From Nautilus pompilius (Eukaryota > Mollusca > Cephalopoda > Nautilida > Nautilidae): a stretch of 64,000 nucleotides of DNA. Positions within the stretch are counted from its first letter, which is position 1. The number at the start of each line of letters is the position of its first letter. The DNA lies in NCBI GenBank assembly GCA_018389105.1, contig JACATO010000648.1:2400746-2464745 (forward strand), written 5' to 3'. Positions 34,724 through 47,400 of the stretch are shown here, one piece after another. The notes beneath the pieces are model-generated. The model saw only the letters and a program-made list of their open reading frames with translations, was not told the DNA's origin and ran no database searches. A program made the position numbers and the translations under genes.

Positions 34724-37122
34724 AACTGCACAATGGCGGCAGCTGATGGAAAAGATGTTTGTCTACATTCCTGCCCCAGTTCGACAGGAAGGATAAGGTT
34801 ACAAATAAATAAGGGGAAGTAACCCTTAAGCGTCAAGGGGAGATAATAACGTTGGCACAGAAAGAAAAAAAACAAACATAAATAACATTAAACATTAATA
34901 ATTAAGACGATTCCCTATTCTTTATGAAATAGTCGTACTTATTTAGAGAATTACATACTGATTCAAGGAGCCTTTGGAAATAACTTTTGATGCATTCATT
35001 TCCAAATTATGGCTTTACTCCATCAGTTGGTAAGTTAAGTCCGGCTGTTTTACGTTTGATGTGTAAGTATATTCTTAGTACCTAGAATTTACTCTTCCTT
35101 TTAAAATTTAGTTGTATTACAGACAATAAAATAAGTACAGTCATTATGTCTTTTTAATACCAACTAAATATTAAATAGAATTCCTGGTTCTCTGTACATC
35201 TGTATATCACGTCTAAAGACTAGAGATTTAAAAAGTGAAAGTAAAACCATCCAAACTTTTTCTTTACGATTATAGATTTAGATTTCCTTAAGATTGTATT
35301 GTTTTGTTTAGACAATAATAATGATAATAATAAACATCTGACAAAATAAAAATAAAACTTTATATATGCAGCATATTTACGAACTATTTCACCTTATACG
35401 TTTGCATTAATTGTTTTTAATGTTTAATGTGAGAAGGATTTACTTTGTTTTAAGTATCGTGTTCACACAAACAACTTTTATAAGGTCAAAAAAGAACTGA
35501 AAAAATTGTCTTCGCCTCAGTTGTCAGCCATGCGGTTATTCTTGGCGTTGGAGTTACCTCCCATCGGCAATATCTCGTATAGTTCCGTCAGACATCTTCC
35601 GCGAAGCGTAGTCGGTGACAAGCAAAACAGGAACGAGAAATGTCGGGAATACACAACGGTGTGGTGATATAAGCGTTTCGCGCCTTACAGCGGTTGACAG
35701 TGTTTTCCTTTCAACTGCTTCATTTACAAATACTGTCGTGTATCGGGTCACATACACGTTGTTGCTCGTTCGAGTTATCTACCGTGGCCCTCAGTGAAAG
35801 AGACTCTCGGTCTCATAGGCCTGCAGGAAAGGGCTCGACGTGACCGCGCTGTGTGCTGGCCGAGCCCCGTTGAGATTGTAGACAGTGTATTCTGCGCATA
35901 AAGTTGTGGCCAAACTGACTGCATCACTTTTCGAGAGAGAGAGAGAGAATTAAGGGAGGCACAGTTCTCCGGTAGATAGCCTACTAGACTGTTGACGGCA
36001 AAGGTCCGGTCAGGACCGTACTTCCTCCCCGGCATAAGCTTCACCCAGACACTCACCGGTTGCCTGTCTGAACCAGTAGAAGTCTGGCCACTGGTTACAG
36101 GAAAGGAAGCCCTACTGGGCGCCTGGCAGAAGAGGGAAGCCAATGAAACTGTTTATGTATCATCAGAAGACACCCGAGACGTAGATACATTTATAAAGTG
36201 ATGAAGCCACAAACTTCCAATAAATTAAAGAAGCACGTAGATGACAAACCAGAGAGAGAGAGAGCAGATGTCTAAACAATAGATTTGTTGTCGCATGGTT
36301 ACACTTAAACGTAAAAGAAGGCGGATTGTTCTGACTCTGGGTCGGGCGGGATCCCTTAAAAGTGACGATGAACGCTTCCTTTAGAATTTCGTACCTCCCT
36401 GAATTTTTCGGATTAAATGGCAAGTTTTTGTAAGAAAGAATGGATATGTGTTCGGTTCTCGCACTTACTAGACTTTGGTTTCTGATGCAGATATTCAAGC
36501 GAAAATTTAAAATGAAGGGGGCCGTCCGAAAGGTTTGGGGGGGGAGTTCTGCGCGAAGGTGAGCAGCCCTCGAACACCCACGCCTCGTTCACCATAGACA
36601 AGATGGAGGGCGGTCTGTTCGAACTGCAGCCCTAACTTTCCGCACTGGTACATCGGGGTCGCAACTGTCGTTCAGTCTAATATCCCGCGGCGCAAGATTA
36701 GGGGACAAGGCAACCGACCTTCTAGTCTGGGCCGAGACAGAACACTGGCGGTGATGGTCCCGAGCGATGTTAGCCTACTGTGTCGTTGCCGTGGCAGACT
36801 GAACCGCGCCTAGCGTCTCCCGGTGCTGTTCTGCCAATTTCCGCACGGTGAAGCTTCCGCCAGGGTCCGGCCTACATTTGGAAAAGCCATTCACTTGACA
36901 GCCGGTTTACTTGCTTCCTTGTCCATTCAAAAGAGGCCATTGTTTAAACGGGCAAACAGATTTCTAAAACTAAAGAATAAAACACAGAGCCCCGCAGTAC
37001 ATGGCGGGGATCCCACCCAGAAAGTCTTTTTCAGCAACTCATTCCCATCAACACCGTAAAATACGTGAAACCTTTCCTTTGTACCACTCTCCCCACCGGT
37101 ACAGTGAAAGTAGAGTATCGAA
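34724..37122. other. Intergenic stretch
   Basis: No firm gene. GGGARRTAAC-type motifs occur at 34814 and 34838 (plus) and 35553 (minus). On the minus strand ATG 35604 starts MSDGTIRDIADG and reaches AG|GTAACT at about 35562, a possible first exon, but the donor coincides with the dispersed motif and no partner exon was found. Confidence 0.4.
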
Positions 37123-37406
37123 TCAAAGTAAGTAACCGTAGTCGTCTGACTCGTTGGCCAGCTGCCAGCTCGATTTTTTACATCGCCTGGCCGCCTGGCG
37201 CTGCTCGAATGTCAGGGGCTCGTAATTCCTCAGATATTTGCAGTGGCTCAACGCCTCCGTGGAGTTAGGGTCCAATCCCGTGGCCAGCTTCTCCTGCCGG
37301 AACACCTTGAACACGATATCGGCCAGGCTCTCCTTGGAGACGAACGTGGAAGCGACTTTCTCGTCATTTTTGACCGCGGGCTGTGGCAGGGCCGCCATCT
37401 TAGAAC
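37123..37406 (-). CDS. Exon encoding MAALPQPAVKNDEK..., 91 residues
   Basis: After the TTCTCCAG acceptor at 37407 the ATG at 37398 has a good start context (AAGATGG). The 91-codon frame to a stop at 37123 is well balanced and protein-like (ESLADIVFKVFRQEKLATGL, NYEPLTFEQRQAARRCKKS). It is either the first coding exon of a small gene with a spliced leader exon, or the last exon of the coiled-coil gene. No domain recognised. Confidence 0.6.
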
Positions 37407-40400
37407 CTGGAGAAGAAACAAATGGTCTGAGACATAAGCGTAGTAATAGAAACAGAAATGCAGCTCCACACACACACACAAATATCTATCTTTTGATTTT
37501 ACTTATTATTGCGTATAATACTTTTAAAATCTGACATCTATATATACAGGGGTATCCAATATTTCATCCGAGACTCGTCCATGGCCTCCTCGAAGACAAA
37601 ACTGCTTCACAGCATATGACATCATGGTATGGTACCTCACTGTGTACAAAGACGTGCCCCGGTGTCGTGGTTTTGTAATGAGTATGGATCGGTGGCGCCG
37701 CCTGGCCCGATTTTCCTTGAGTGCAGCATGGTGACGAAAGAGTCTGTTCGCAGTACCTTCATGCGAGGTGGAGCAGCCGGCGATAGTTTGGCAGATAGGA
37801 TTTCGTCCATTGAACTTTTGAGATCTTGTGCTTTAACCCTCCAGAGATTTTCTGGCAAGAAATCATGAAAGAAACGGGTGCATGATAAGAAGCCAAACAC
37901 CACTGCTGAACCACACAAAAAAAGAATGAAATAGCTGAGGATTATCCGTGGAATCAGTCCGGAAATGTGAAAATTGCATCATTCTGCAAGAATTCTTGGA
38001 TAAAAACGGGGCACATACCGTTTGTTTCTCGTGTTATTTCGGTAATGGAATATGAAGATTTAGATCTTGTTGGTTAATTGTGGAACAACTTGTACAGGTA
38101 TGGTGTCTTTGTCACATATTCTAAACACCCTGACAGTTAGTATCTAGCCTTAGACAGTCAGGCAAGCAAGGACTGGATTGTGGCCGCAGTTTACAGGGGC
38201 TAGCCCCCATATCAGGAGATGATACTGATGGAGTCAGTCCTCCGTTACGACAAGCGGGCATTATCCGTTCATTTACGGAGAGAGGGGGGCGGGCTAAGGT
38301 AACTGCGTCTCATGGTCGCTGGCCTGTAAAAATGCGCGCAATGGCGAGAGATTCCGCCCCACACAATGACAGTGCTGGCTGGCGGACCGTAACACCAGCA
38401 CAGCCTTGATGACTTTCCGCAGCAGCAGCCCTTCCGAGAACAGTCACTCTCACACACACACACACACACACATATATATACAGTCTCATTATCAGTACAA
38501 GGAGATTTGGTCTGATTTATTTGCAAGCAGAGCCGAGTTTGTAGCTAATAAACCAGAGTCGTTGACCGGGCTGTGCGTGCTGCGTAGAAATACTTTTTTT
38601 GTTTTAGGAAACAACAACAACAACAACAGATCGGCCGAGCGGAAGCCGTAAAGATGTCGGTCTGAAACTTAGAAGCAGCCATTGCACGAAGAGAAGACGC
38701 CGGAAATAACGGAAGCAATAAAGGCGCGTAACGCGCCATCTGTTGGTCAGTGAGGACCTTTTTTTTCTCTCCAAAGTAGAGGGCAACACGAGAAGGAAGG
38801 GGGGTATGTCGTCAGAGGAAGTAATATGCGAAGACGAGGGTTTGTCTGCTCTCAGCCTGTCGTTATCGGGGTCGGTCTACGCGAGCACCGGTTCTTTCAC
38901 GTGCCGGGTAAATCACTCGAGAAAAGACCCGGGCCCCTACCGCAAAGAAACTTTAGGGGAAGAGAAGGAAACATCCTCCACCGTTGCCAACGAAAAATGG
39001 GAACCGGGGGGAAATGAATCCTTTTCATAGTAGATTTTACATAAACAGAACAGAGAAAAGGTCTGCTACACTGACGTCCATTTCGATAGAGGCTACACAG
39101 AGTGTTCAGCCCCTTCTCTCTCCCATCACAATTTCTGGAGAGCATAGTGGCAATCACTTTCACTTTATTCTCGAAAATCTAAACTTTTCATCCAGGCTCA
39201 GTGGGAAACCTCTTCCGACTGGGGCAGCTGGATCCTAGCTTTTGTCCCTGAGGTTTGTAGTTAGCCAAGTTGACGATATGGATATCATGGAGGGCCATTA
39301 AATTAAGGGTCAGGGCAGAGCATATTTACTGGACTTCTTTTTATTATTTGGCCCTCTAACCTATGGATATTGTATTTATTTATTTTATTAATAAAAATGT
39401 GTGATTTTTTTAACTGATAATAATCACAGTCAGGAACCAAGCTCAGGTAATGTCAGAACCAGAGAGAGAGAAAGTACCGGAGTTATTTGTTGAGTCAGCC
39501 ACCTCCAGGGTCGAGGTGAAATTCTAATTTAACCAGGTTTATACTAGAAACCTGAGATGATCAACCAGTTGAAAACATTTCTCCACCGAAGGAAAAACCT
39601 ACAAATAGTATCCCCCTGTATTTTGTTTGCTTTTAGACGCCAACACAGCAAATACTTTTCCTCTTAAGATTTTCTAAAGATTTGACTTACGATTAAATAA
39701 TAAAAAGATTCCTAAAGCTCGAGTATAAAGCGGGTATTTGTCAACAGCTTTTGCACGCACTCACAGGTACACACACACACCTACTCTCACTCACATATAC
39801 ACACACTTAAACTCACACAGACTTACCCTCACTCACACTCACAGGTACACACACACACCTACTCTCACTCACATATACACACACCCTCACTCCCACGTAC
39901 ACTCACTTGCACTCTCACTCACAGGTACACACACACCTACTCTCACTCATATCCCACATATACACACACTTACCCTCACTCACACTCTCACTCTCACAAA
40001 TACACGTAATAATGAACACGTGACTAGTGATCGCCCTACCAGAGAGAATTGTACTACAGAAGAATTTTACGTGTCAAATATACTTATCTGCGAACTCTGC
40101 TGGTTATTGCTAACATAACGAGGTGTGTGTGTGTGTGTCGTTTATCTCTTCTGTTGAAGGAACCGCGGCTTTGGTGATTTATTTCCAGCACTGGACTCGC
40201 CATAAATTTCCCCCTAATCCCCACAAGTAGGGAGCTCGTGTGAGTTATCAGCCTCTTATCGTCTCAAAGGGGACAAAGACAGCAACAAAAAGCGACCAAA
40301 CCGGCTCTCACCGCCAACAGGAACCACGGGTAGAGGGAGAAGAAGAAAACTGGTGGCGCTGCTCGTGGCTTTGGGCCGGCACCGAAGATCGGTCGGATAT

Positions 40401-43400
40401 GTAAAGTACGGACCCGCTAAGAGGAGACAACTGTAGCGATTTTAAAGCTTCTCATTTAAAAACAAACAGAAAGTGAGAGTATCGCGGAATATTCGATTTT
40501 GCAAAAAGTCTCTTTAACCGCAGAGAAGAGAAGCCAAACTGATGTATCGGATTTCTGATGTCTTCATAGGGACCGCAAGAACTTCCGTTCCCGAGGCGAA
40601 CCCCAGTATTTAAAAATAGAAAGACTTTTGCTCCCTCGAGGAAGAAGCAGGATGAGCGACCATCCAACTTCCAACTGACTAACAGCCGCAACCACGACAT
40701 GTACCCCCAGCCCTTAAAAATATGGACTTTCTGGGAGAAATAAAGGATGGCAGCTGCATCCTCTCTGTCCTCACAGAACCCTGTTGTTTTGTCATATCTC
40801 TCTCTCTCTCTCTCCCCCTCTCCCTCCATATCTCCAAGTTATTAAACATCTCTCTCTCTCTCTCTCTCTCCATCTCTCCAAGTTATTAAACATCTCTCTC
40901 TCTCTCCATCTCTCCAAGTTATTAAACATCTCTCTCTCTCTCTCCATCTCTCTCTCTCTCCCCCTCTCCCTCCATCTCTCTCTCCATCTCTCCAAGTTAT
41001 TAAACATCTCTCTCTCTCTCTCTCTCTTAACTTCCTTTAAAACAAACAAAGACCTGAACCAGATCGAAACATTTCACCAAATTTCTTCTCGTTTGGCCCG
41101 AAGACCTCCGCACAGATTGTTCCATTGCAAGAAAGAAGAGCGAGATGCAATAAATGACCCAAAGCAACAGTGACAATAAAGACCCATTAGAATGAGCGGA
41201 AACACCGGACGATCATTCCATCGGTCGAAATCCTGTAGCACTTGGTAAACATCAACAAGGATGTGTCTCGACGTAAATGCGCGAGAGCTAAACCTGAGAG
41301 CCGTTTTTTATCCATAGTATTACGTGGCCACCTATTTATTTCTCAGAGGCACAAAAATAGACCTTTCTACCGCAGCAATACCTAATGGTATTGTGGCCAA
41401 AACACAGAAACGTTGAGTTAATGTCTGGGCAAATTCCATTCTTTATGAGATAATCTGCTTCACAGGTTGGAGAAGTCACCATTTTACCAACCATCCATGC
41501 CTTTAGTGTCCATATTATGCAGATTATATGGCGAAATATACTGAACAAGAAAATATGGGCTACATTATTCCATCTTAGAAACTATCAGGTCGTTACCAAA
41601 GTTTTGTCAGTTTTTATGTTTTGTTAATTTAGGGTTCGTGTTTTGCAAGCTTGTGAAGGTTTATGTAGACAAGTTATAGATCGTTTTGTAGCGTGAACTT
41701 TGGCGTACATTTTGCAAAAAACTATCTTTTTAAAAACCATTAACTGGATATTTGTTTCAGGGTTCTGAGTGAAGAATGGATAGAAAAGTTTTCGTGCCAT
41801 TTTGCTTCACGAGTTCAAACCGGGCCACAAAGGGATCGAGGCGACTCGTGACATCAAGCGACCACGGGGCGAGGACACAGTGAATGGGCGCACAGTACAA
41901 CGATGGTTTGCAAAGTTTCCATCAGGAGATGTGAGCCTCGAAGATAAGGAAGGTAGCGGACGTCCTTCCTGCTGTGATGACGACCGTCTGAAAGCTTCAG
42001 TTGAAGCCGATCCAAGGAAAACAGTGGGAGAAATTGCTGGAGAGCTTGATGAAACACTGCAACTGTTTCCCGGCATCTTGAGGCAATCGGCCAGGTGTTG
42101 GGTGCCTCACGAGTTGACTGAACAACAACAAAACCGTCGACTGGAGATCTGCTCTTAGCTTGTCATAATAAGAAACCCTGGCGAAACCATCACAGCTGAA
42201 AGGTGCTGTCGTGAATTAAACGTCGTTCATCAGTAACTCTCCCTCGGAGATCTGCTCTTCGCTTGTCATAATAAGAAACCCTGGCGAAACCATCACAGCT
42301 GAAAGGTGCTGTCGTGAATTAAACGTCGTTCATCAGTAACTCTCCCTCGGTGAATCGAAGAGGCCCGATCCTGCTCCACAACAATGCTCGTCCTCGTGTT
42401 GCAAAAGGGACTCTTCAGAAACCGAACAGGATGAGGTACCAAGTTCTCCCTCACCCGGCCTATTCACCAGACCTTTCTCCCACAGACTACCACCTTTTCA
42501 AACACCTCGGCTCAGCTTCCTCCGTATGAAATCCTTCTCCAACCAAGCAACAATGGAAACTGCCTTCCAACAGTCTATCGACTCCAGAAATGCAGGGTTT
42601 TTTTTCAAAATGGTATAAATGCGCTTGTATGACTTTGATTAATAAACTTCAAGTTCAGCAACGATATGAAGTCTCGTTGTTGCGGTAAAATAACCGACGA
42701 AACTTTTGTGACAACCTAAAACATGGTCTAAGAAAGATGAATATATTCTTCTTTATGTAATATCCTGGGGACGTGATGCTGAGTTATCCTTCCACTTATC
42801 CGTGCCATACATTCTTCAAAAAATGCACAATACAGTCAAGAAATCTGGTATTGGTATCCTTTCTGGTCCTCTCTCATCCCCTCTCTGCACCTCAACCGCC
42901 ACATTTACTACTTTATGCGCTTCAGCCAAATCGGTATCCTCACGTCGCGAAAATACAAGTGCAGAGGTTCTGGGCTCCCAGAATGGACTCTACACCCACC
43001 TACCCGACAAAGAAATCAAACAGTGATAGAAAATGGAAAACTTCAGCATCGCTGTCAAACTTTGCAGATTTCTCCAGGGTGCTGATACCAAAACCGCTTT
43101 CTGGCTCACAGAAGACTGTCCGGGTGCTTGGAGTTTCTGGGAAACTTTACTCTTGAAACAGGTGAAGCCCAAGACGTTGATACAGCTGCTGGCCGATCTC
43201 GTTGTTCGTTTCGAGAACACGCCTCTCCTTAAAACCCGCACCAACCGGCAGCGAGGACCCCGTGAAACAGCACTACAGCTTCCTTCCTGCAGACTTCTCC
43301 GACTTGCGGGTTCTCTTATCGATCATAAGGACACCAGTCACATGCTTGCTCGGCTGTTCAGTGATTCCTTAGTATAATTTCGCAGCCCCACTTCGCCCAG

Positions 43401-44030
43401 TCGGTCGGGGTGCACATAGAAAGGCGAAGCGTCCAGCGCCCAGCCTTAGACAGAACCGGAGAGCCAGTGCGACAAATCCATCCCACCAGTCAACCTTTGT
43501 TGCCCCCGCGGTCATATATATCCACACATGAAGTCGGACGTGATGAGAGGCCTCGAGTCCGAACAACGAAGGGCGTCTGCGGTTTCGTCTCCTCTATCTC
43601 TACCATCTTTCCGAGGCTTCGAACTCCGCCATCATCCCTCGCACGAGAATTGGCACCAGCAGTTTCCGTACGCATTCCATTCGACAATAAAATAAGGGAG
43701 AAACAAAGGTGAAATCTGGAATCAGATATTTCGCTGCCGAGTTTATTGTATCCTCACACGTTTCTTGCCGATCGGCTCTTTTCGACCCAGGAAAGGTCTT
43801 TATTTTTCAAAAAAAGAAAGGTATATATTTCATAATTATTCGGAATGTGATATGAAACACGAATTGACGTCTCCACGACTTAATTGTGCCCTAACCCCCT
43901 TAACAGTTTCCTCACGTATTTATTCTAAAAAACCGGAATCACCAAGATACGTAAACACAGAACAATGATGATTTAAATCCCCACCTTTTTACCAACCTCG
44001 TGTTAACTGCCTGTTTTCAGTGTAAAGAAC

Positions 44031-44081
<51 letters not shown>

Positions 44082-44401
44082 TATTATTATTATTATTATT
44101 ATTATTGTTATTATTATTATTATTATTGTTATTATTATTATACAAGGAAAATAATGCAATTTAAGGACTAGAGTTGATTCTGAAATTCACTTTAAAAAAA
44201 ATAGTCAAAACAATCAAATTGGGTCCTCTCGTTTTAAAGGAAGTCACCTGACAGCGTTTGATGACATAAGGGGCCACAGAGTGAACTTACTACTGGTCCA
44301 GAAACGACCGCGGTTGCTCGGTAAGTGGAGCGTCGCACATCTCTTCATCCCGCGTGGGGGGAGGGGGAGTTCTTCTGTTCGTCCCCGAAATGGTACCATT
44401 T

Positions 44402-44450
<49 letters not shown>

Positions 44451-47400
44451 ATAGTGAAAATTTAATAGAGTCGGCTGTAATAAAAACTCGCGGATTTTTT
44501 TAATCTTGAGAGAGAGAGAGAGATGACGTCAGTACAGAGAGATGACGTCAGGACGTCAGTACAGAGAGAGAGAGATGACGTCAGGACGTCAGTACAGAGA
44601 GAGAGAGATGACGTCAGTACAGAGAGAGATGATGTCAGGACGTCAGTATATAGAGAGAGATGACGTCAGGACGTCAGTATATATAGAGAGAGATGACGTC
44701 AGTACAGAGAGAGATGACGTCAGGACGTCAGTATATATAGAGAGAGATGACGTCAGTACAGAGAGAGATGACGTCAGGACGTCAGTATATATAGAGAGAG
44801 ATGACGTCAGTACAGAGAGAGATGACGTCAGGACGTCAGTATATATAGAGAGAGATGACGTCAGTACAGAGAGAGATGACGTCAGGACGTCAGTATATAT
44901 AGAGAGAGATGACGTCAGTACAGAGAGAGATGACGTCAGGACGTCAGTATATATAGAGAGAGATGACGTCAGTACAGAGAGAGATGATGTCAGGACGTCA
45001 GTATATAGAGAGAGATGACGTCAGGACGTCAGTATATATAGAGAGAGATGACGTCAGTACAGAGAGAGATGACGTCAGGACGTCAGTATATATAGAGAGA
45101 GAGATGACGTCAGTACAGAGAGAGAGATATGGTGGTGGTGGGTAATGATTGATATTTTCAAGGATTAACTCCCTTTAAATGGCTTCCAAGTAAAGCACTC
45201 ATTTATTTCCCGTACAATTCCACTGCGGAATAGATATGGTGATAAGGTCAGTCTGTTCCTCACTCGCAGTTCGTATCAGCCTAGCGGGATCGCGTTACCC
45301 TAAGAGCAGAAAGATATGCATTCGTTAAAAACGAACTGGCCCCATCTGAAACAACAAAGAGTATGGTGGTAACTACGTCGTAATTCGAATCATGCTTTTA
45401 GATAATAAAATTATGATGGAAGAGAGACAACTATGGTCGCTTTATTTGCTGGCTGTCTTGAGAATTAATCAATAATTAACGTATTGCGCGAACGTCGGTC
45501 GATAGCACCCTGCATATCTCTGAAAAGTACTGAAAGTAAGATAGATTTTAGAAGGATTCCCGTCATTTCATATTACACTGAATAACCGAGAGATCAATTA
45601 AAATGGGTCCATATTATCCAAGCGCCTTATCACCCTCTGTTACTTGCTTAAGATTAAGTCTAACAACGAGTGGTGTTGGGCCTCACGTCAGACCAACAAC
45701 TCGACCAATTATTTAAAATCTTAGACGGACAACTGAGAACTCACCTGGGGGGCGTTCCCCTGTTAACTGTAAGAGTTCTACGTGCCTGCAACCGTGTGGC
45801 TTGTACCGCTTCCACGAGCCGTTTACTGTGAAGAGGCTTTTGATCGCCGGGTAAGACTTAAAGATGAAAGGAACCCTAACCGCTAGGTGCGAACCCGCGA
45901 TGTCTCGGCAGCTGAGAGGGGGTGCGGCCACCTGTTTGTCGGGATTACGGTCCTCAGGAGAACAGCCTTTTAGGGAAATTACTGTTATTAACAGAGAGCG
46001 AGGGAGACCTTTGAAAGCATTAAGTCCCCTACCTGTCCCCGTCCTTTCGTACATTAAACGTTTTCTATCGGTCGGACCCGAAAACCTACTGCGATCATTC
46101 GAATGTGTTTACCTATCTCGGGTCAGAGTCCGACATGAAAACAGACAGAGCGTTTTCCGGTCCTTTCACTATTTCAAACGCCTCAGCTAAATCTCCGGGT
46201 AACCTCGGATCTTCGATGAGCAAGTTTAGTTGGCGTCTACTTCCTTCGCTTATTTGCTTCCACCAAACCAGTCGATCCGCCCCCAGCTGTTCTAACTCAG
46301 CGAGATGAAGCCACTAAGCGTGGACTGCACCCCGCAAATGAGGTCTAACCAGAGTTTAAGAGATAGGAACGAGAACACCAGGTGTCGTCATTCCAGTAGT
46401 CACTCCCAGAGAAAAACAGGAATTCCGTCCACCCAGCTCTGGCGTGCACTGGGTCCTTGCTAATGTTTAAGATTCGGTTTTAACCCCAGAATTATTAATC
46501 ACAGATCGAAAGCTTATAAGAAATAACCAATTGAAGGTCATTCTTATATCACTAATTTAGAGATCATGTGTGCTTTAATAGACTAGAGAACCCGAAAGAA
46601 TGCCGTGCATCACATTGTCTTCTTATTCTTTGTACTCTTCTTGGCAGAAGAGCTCTGGTTCGCACTGTCTGCACCTATTTTTAAAAGATCGAAAACTCGA
46701 AAAGTACTTTGTCGAACCAAAGTGACGATTTTTATAACGATTGACAACTCGCCTTTACCTGCCTCTTCTACGTCCTTGAAGAACTGCTTGATCTTCTTTT
46801 TCTGCTCGTTCATCGCTTCTCTTTCTTCCATCAGCAGCTTCACCTGCTGATGTTTCTCGTGGTGATTGGGCGGCTGGAAGAACGGCCCGCGGGGCGGACA
46901 CGACAACTCGGTCAACTGACCCTCGCTCGTCCTTCTATAGTACGTGAAGTTTTCGGTCCTTAGCTCCTCTTCCACCTTTTCCCGGGCTTTCTTCCTCCTC
47001 TTCTTCAGAATCGCCACATTGGTCATCGTCCGGTCCGGTCCGGGCTCGACCAAGTCGGACTCGGACGCATGCGGCCGCCTCTCTCGCGCCGCGACCCTGC
47101 TGCCAGTCCTTGTCCCCTTGCCCCTCAGAGCCGCCATGTCCGACTCGGAGACGATCTGGCGAAGCCTCGCGACCTTCTCGCGCCTTCTGCCCGGCGGGCT
47201 CTCGTCTCCGCCATTTGCAAGCCTCGGGAGAACCATTTTCGACTTCAGATCCCTGTCCACCGCCCTCCTCTCTTTCCCCCTTCCGTCCGGAGGCGTCCTG
47301 GAACCCCTCTCGCCGCCCTCGGCACCGTGTGGACAGCAGCCCCTCAGGTTTCCCTGCAGGTAGAGTTTCGGCGGCGGGGCTACTTGGCGCAGCCCGTGTC

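Larger units (their letters stand above)
41586..42716 (+). mobile_element. Mariner-family transposon, internally deleted
   Basis: Imperfect terminal inverted repeats of about 30 bp lie at 41586-41616 and 42688-42716 (GGTCGTTACCAAAGTTTTGT against GGTTGTCACAAAAGTTTCGT). The element is about 1.13 kb, close to but shorter than the usual 1.3 kb. The body carries a broken transposase described separately. Confidence 0.9.

Noticed and set aside
33405-34875. Other long frames over the SDR gene
   Set aside because: Alternative-frame shadows; only the 395-codon minus frame carries the SDR motifs.
41802-42158. 118-codon open frame as a functional gene
   Set aside because: It is only the N-terminal half of a broken mariner transposase.
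44542-45145. 158-codon and 60-codon frames rich in Arg-Asp-Asp-Val
   Set aside because: Translation of the 54-bp minisatellite.
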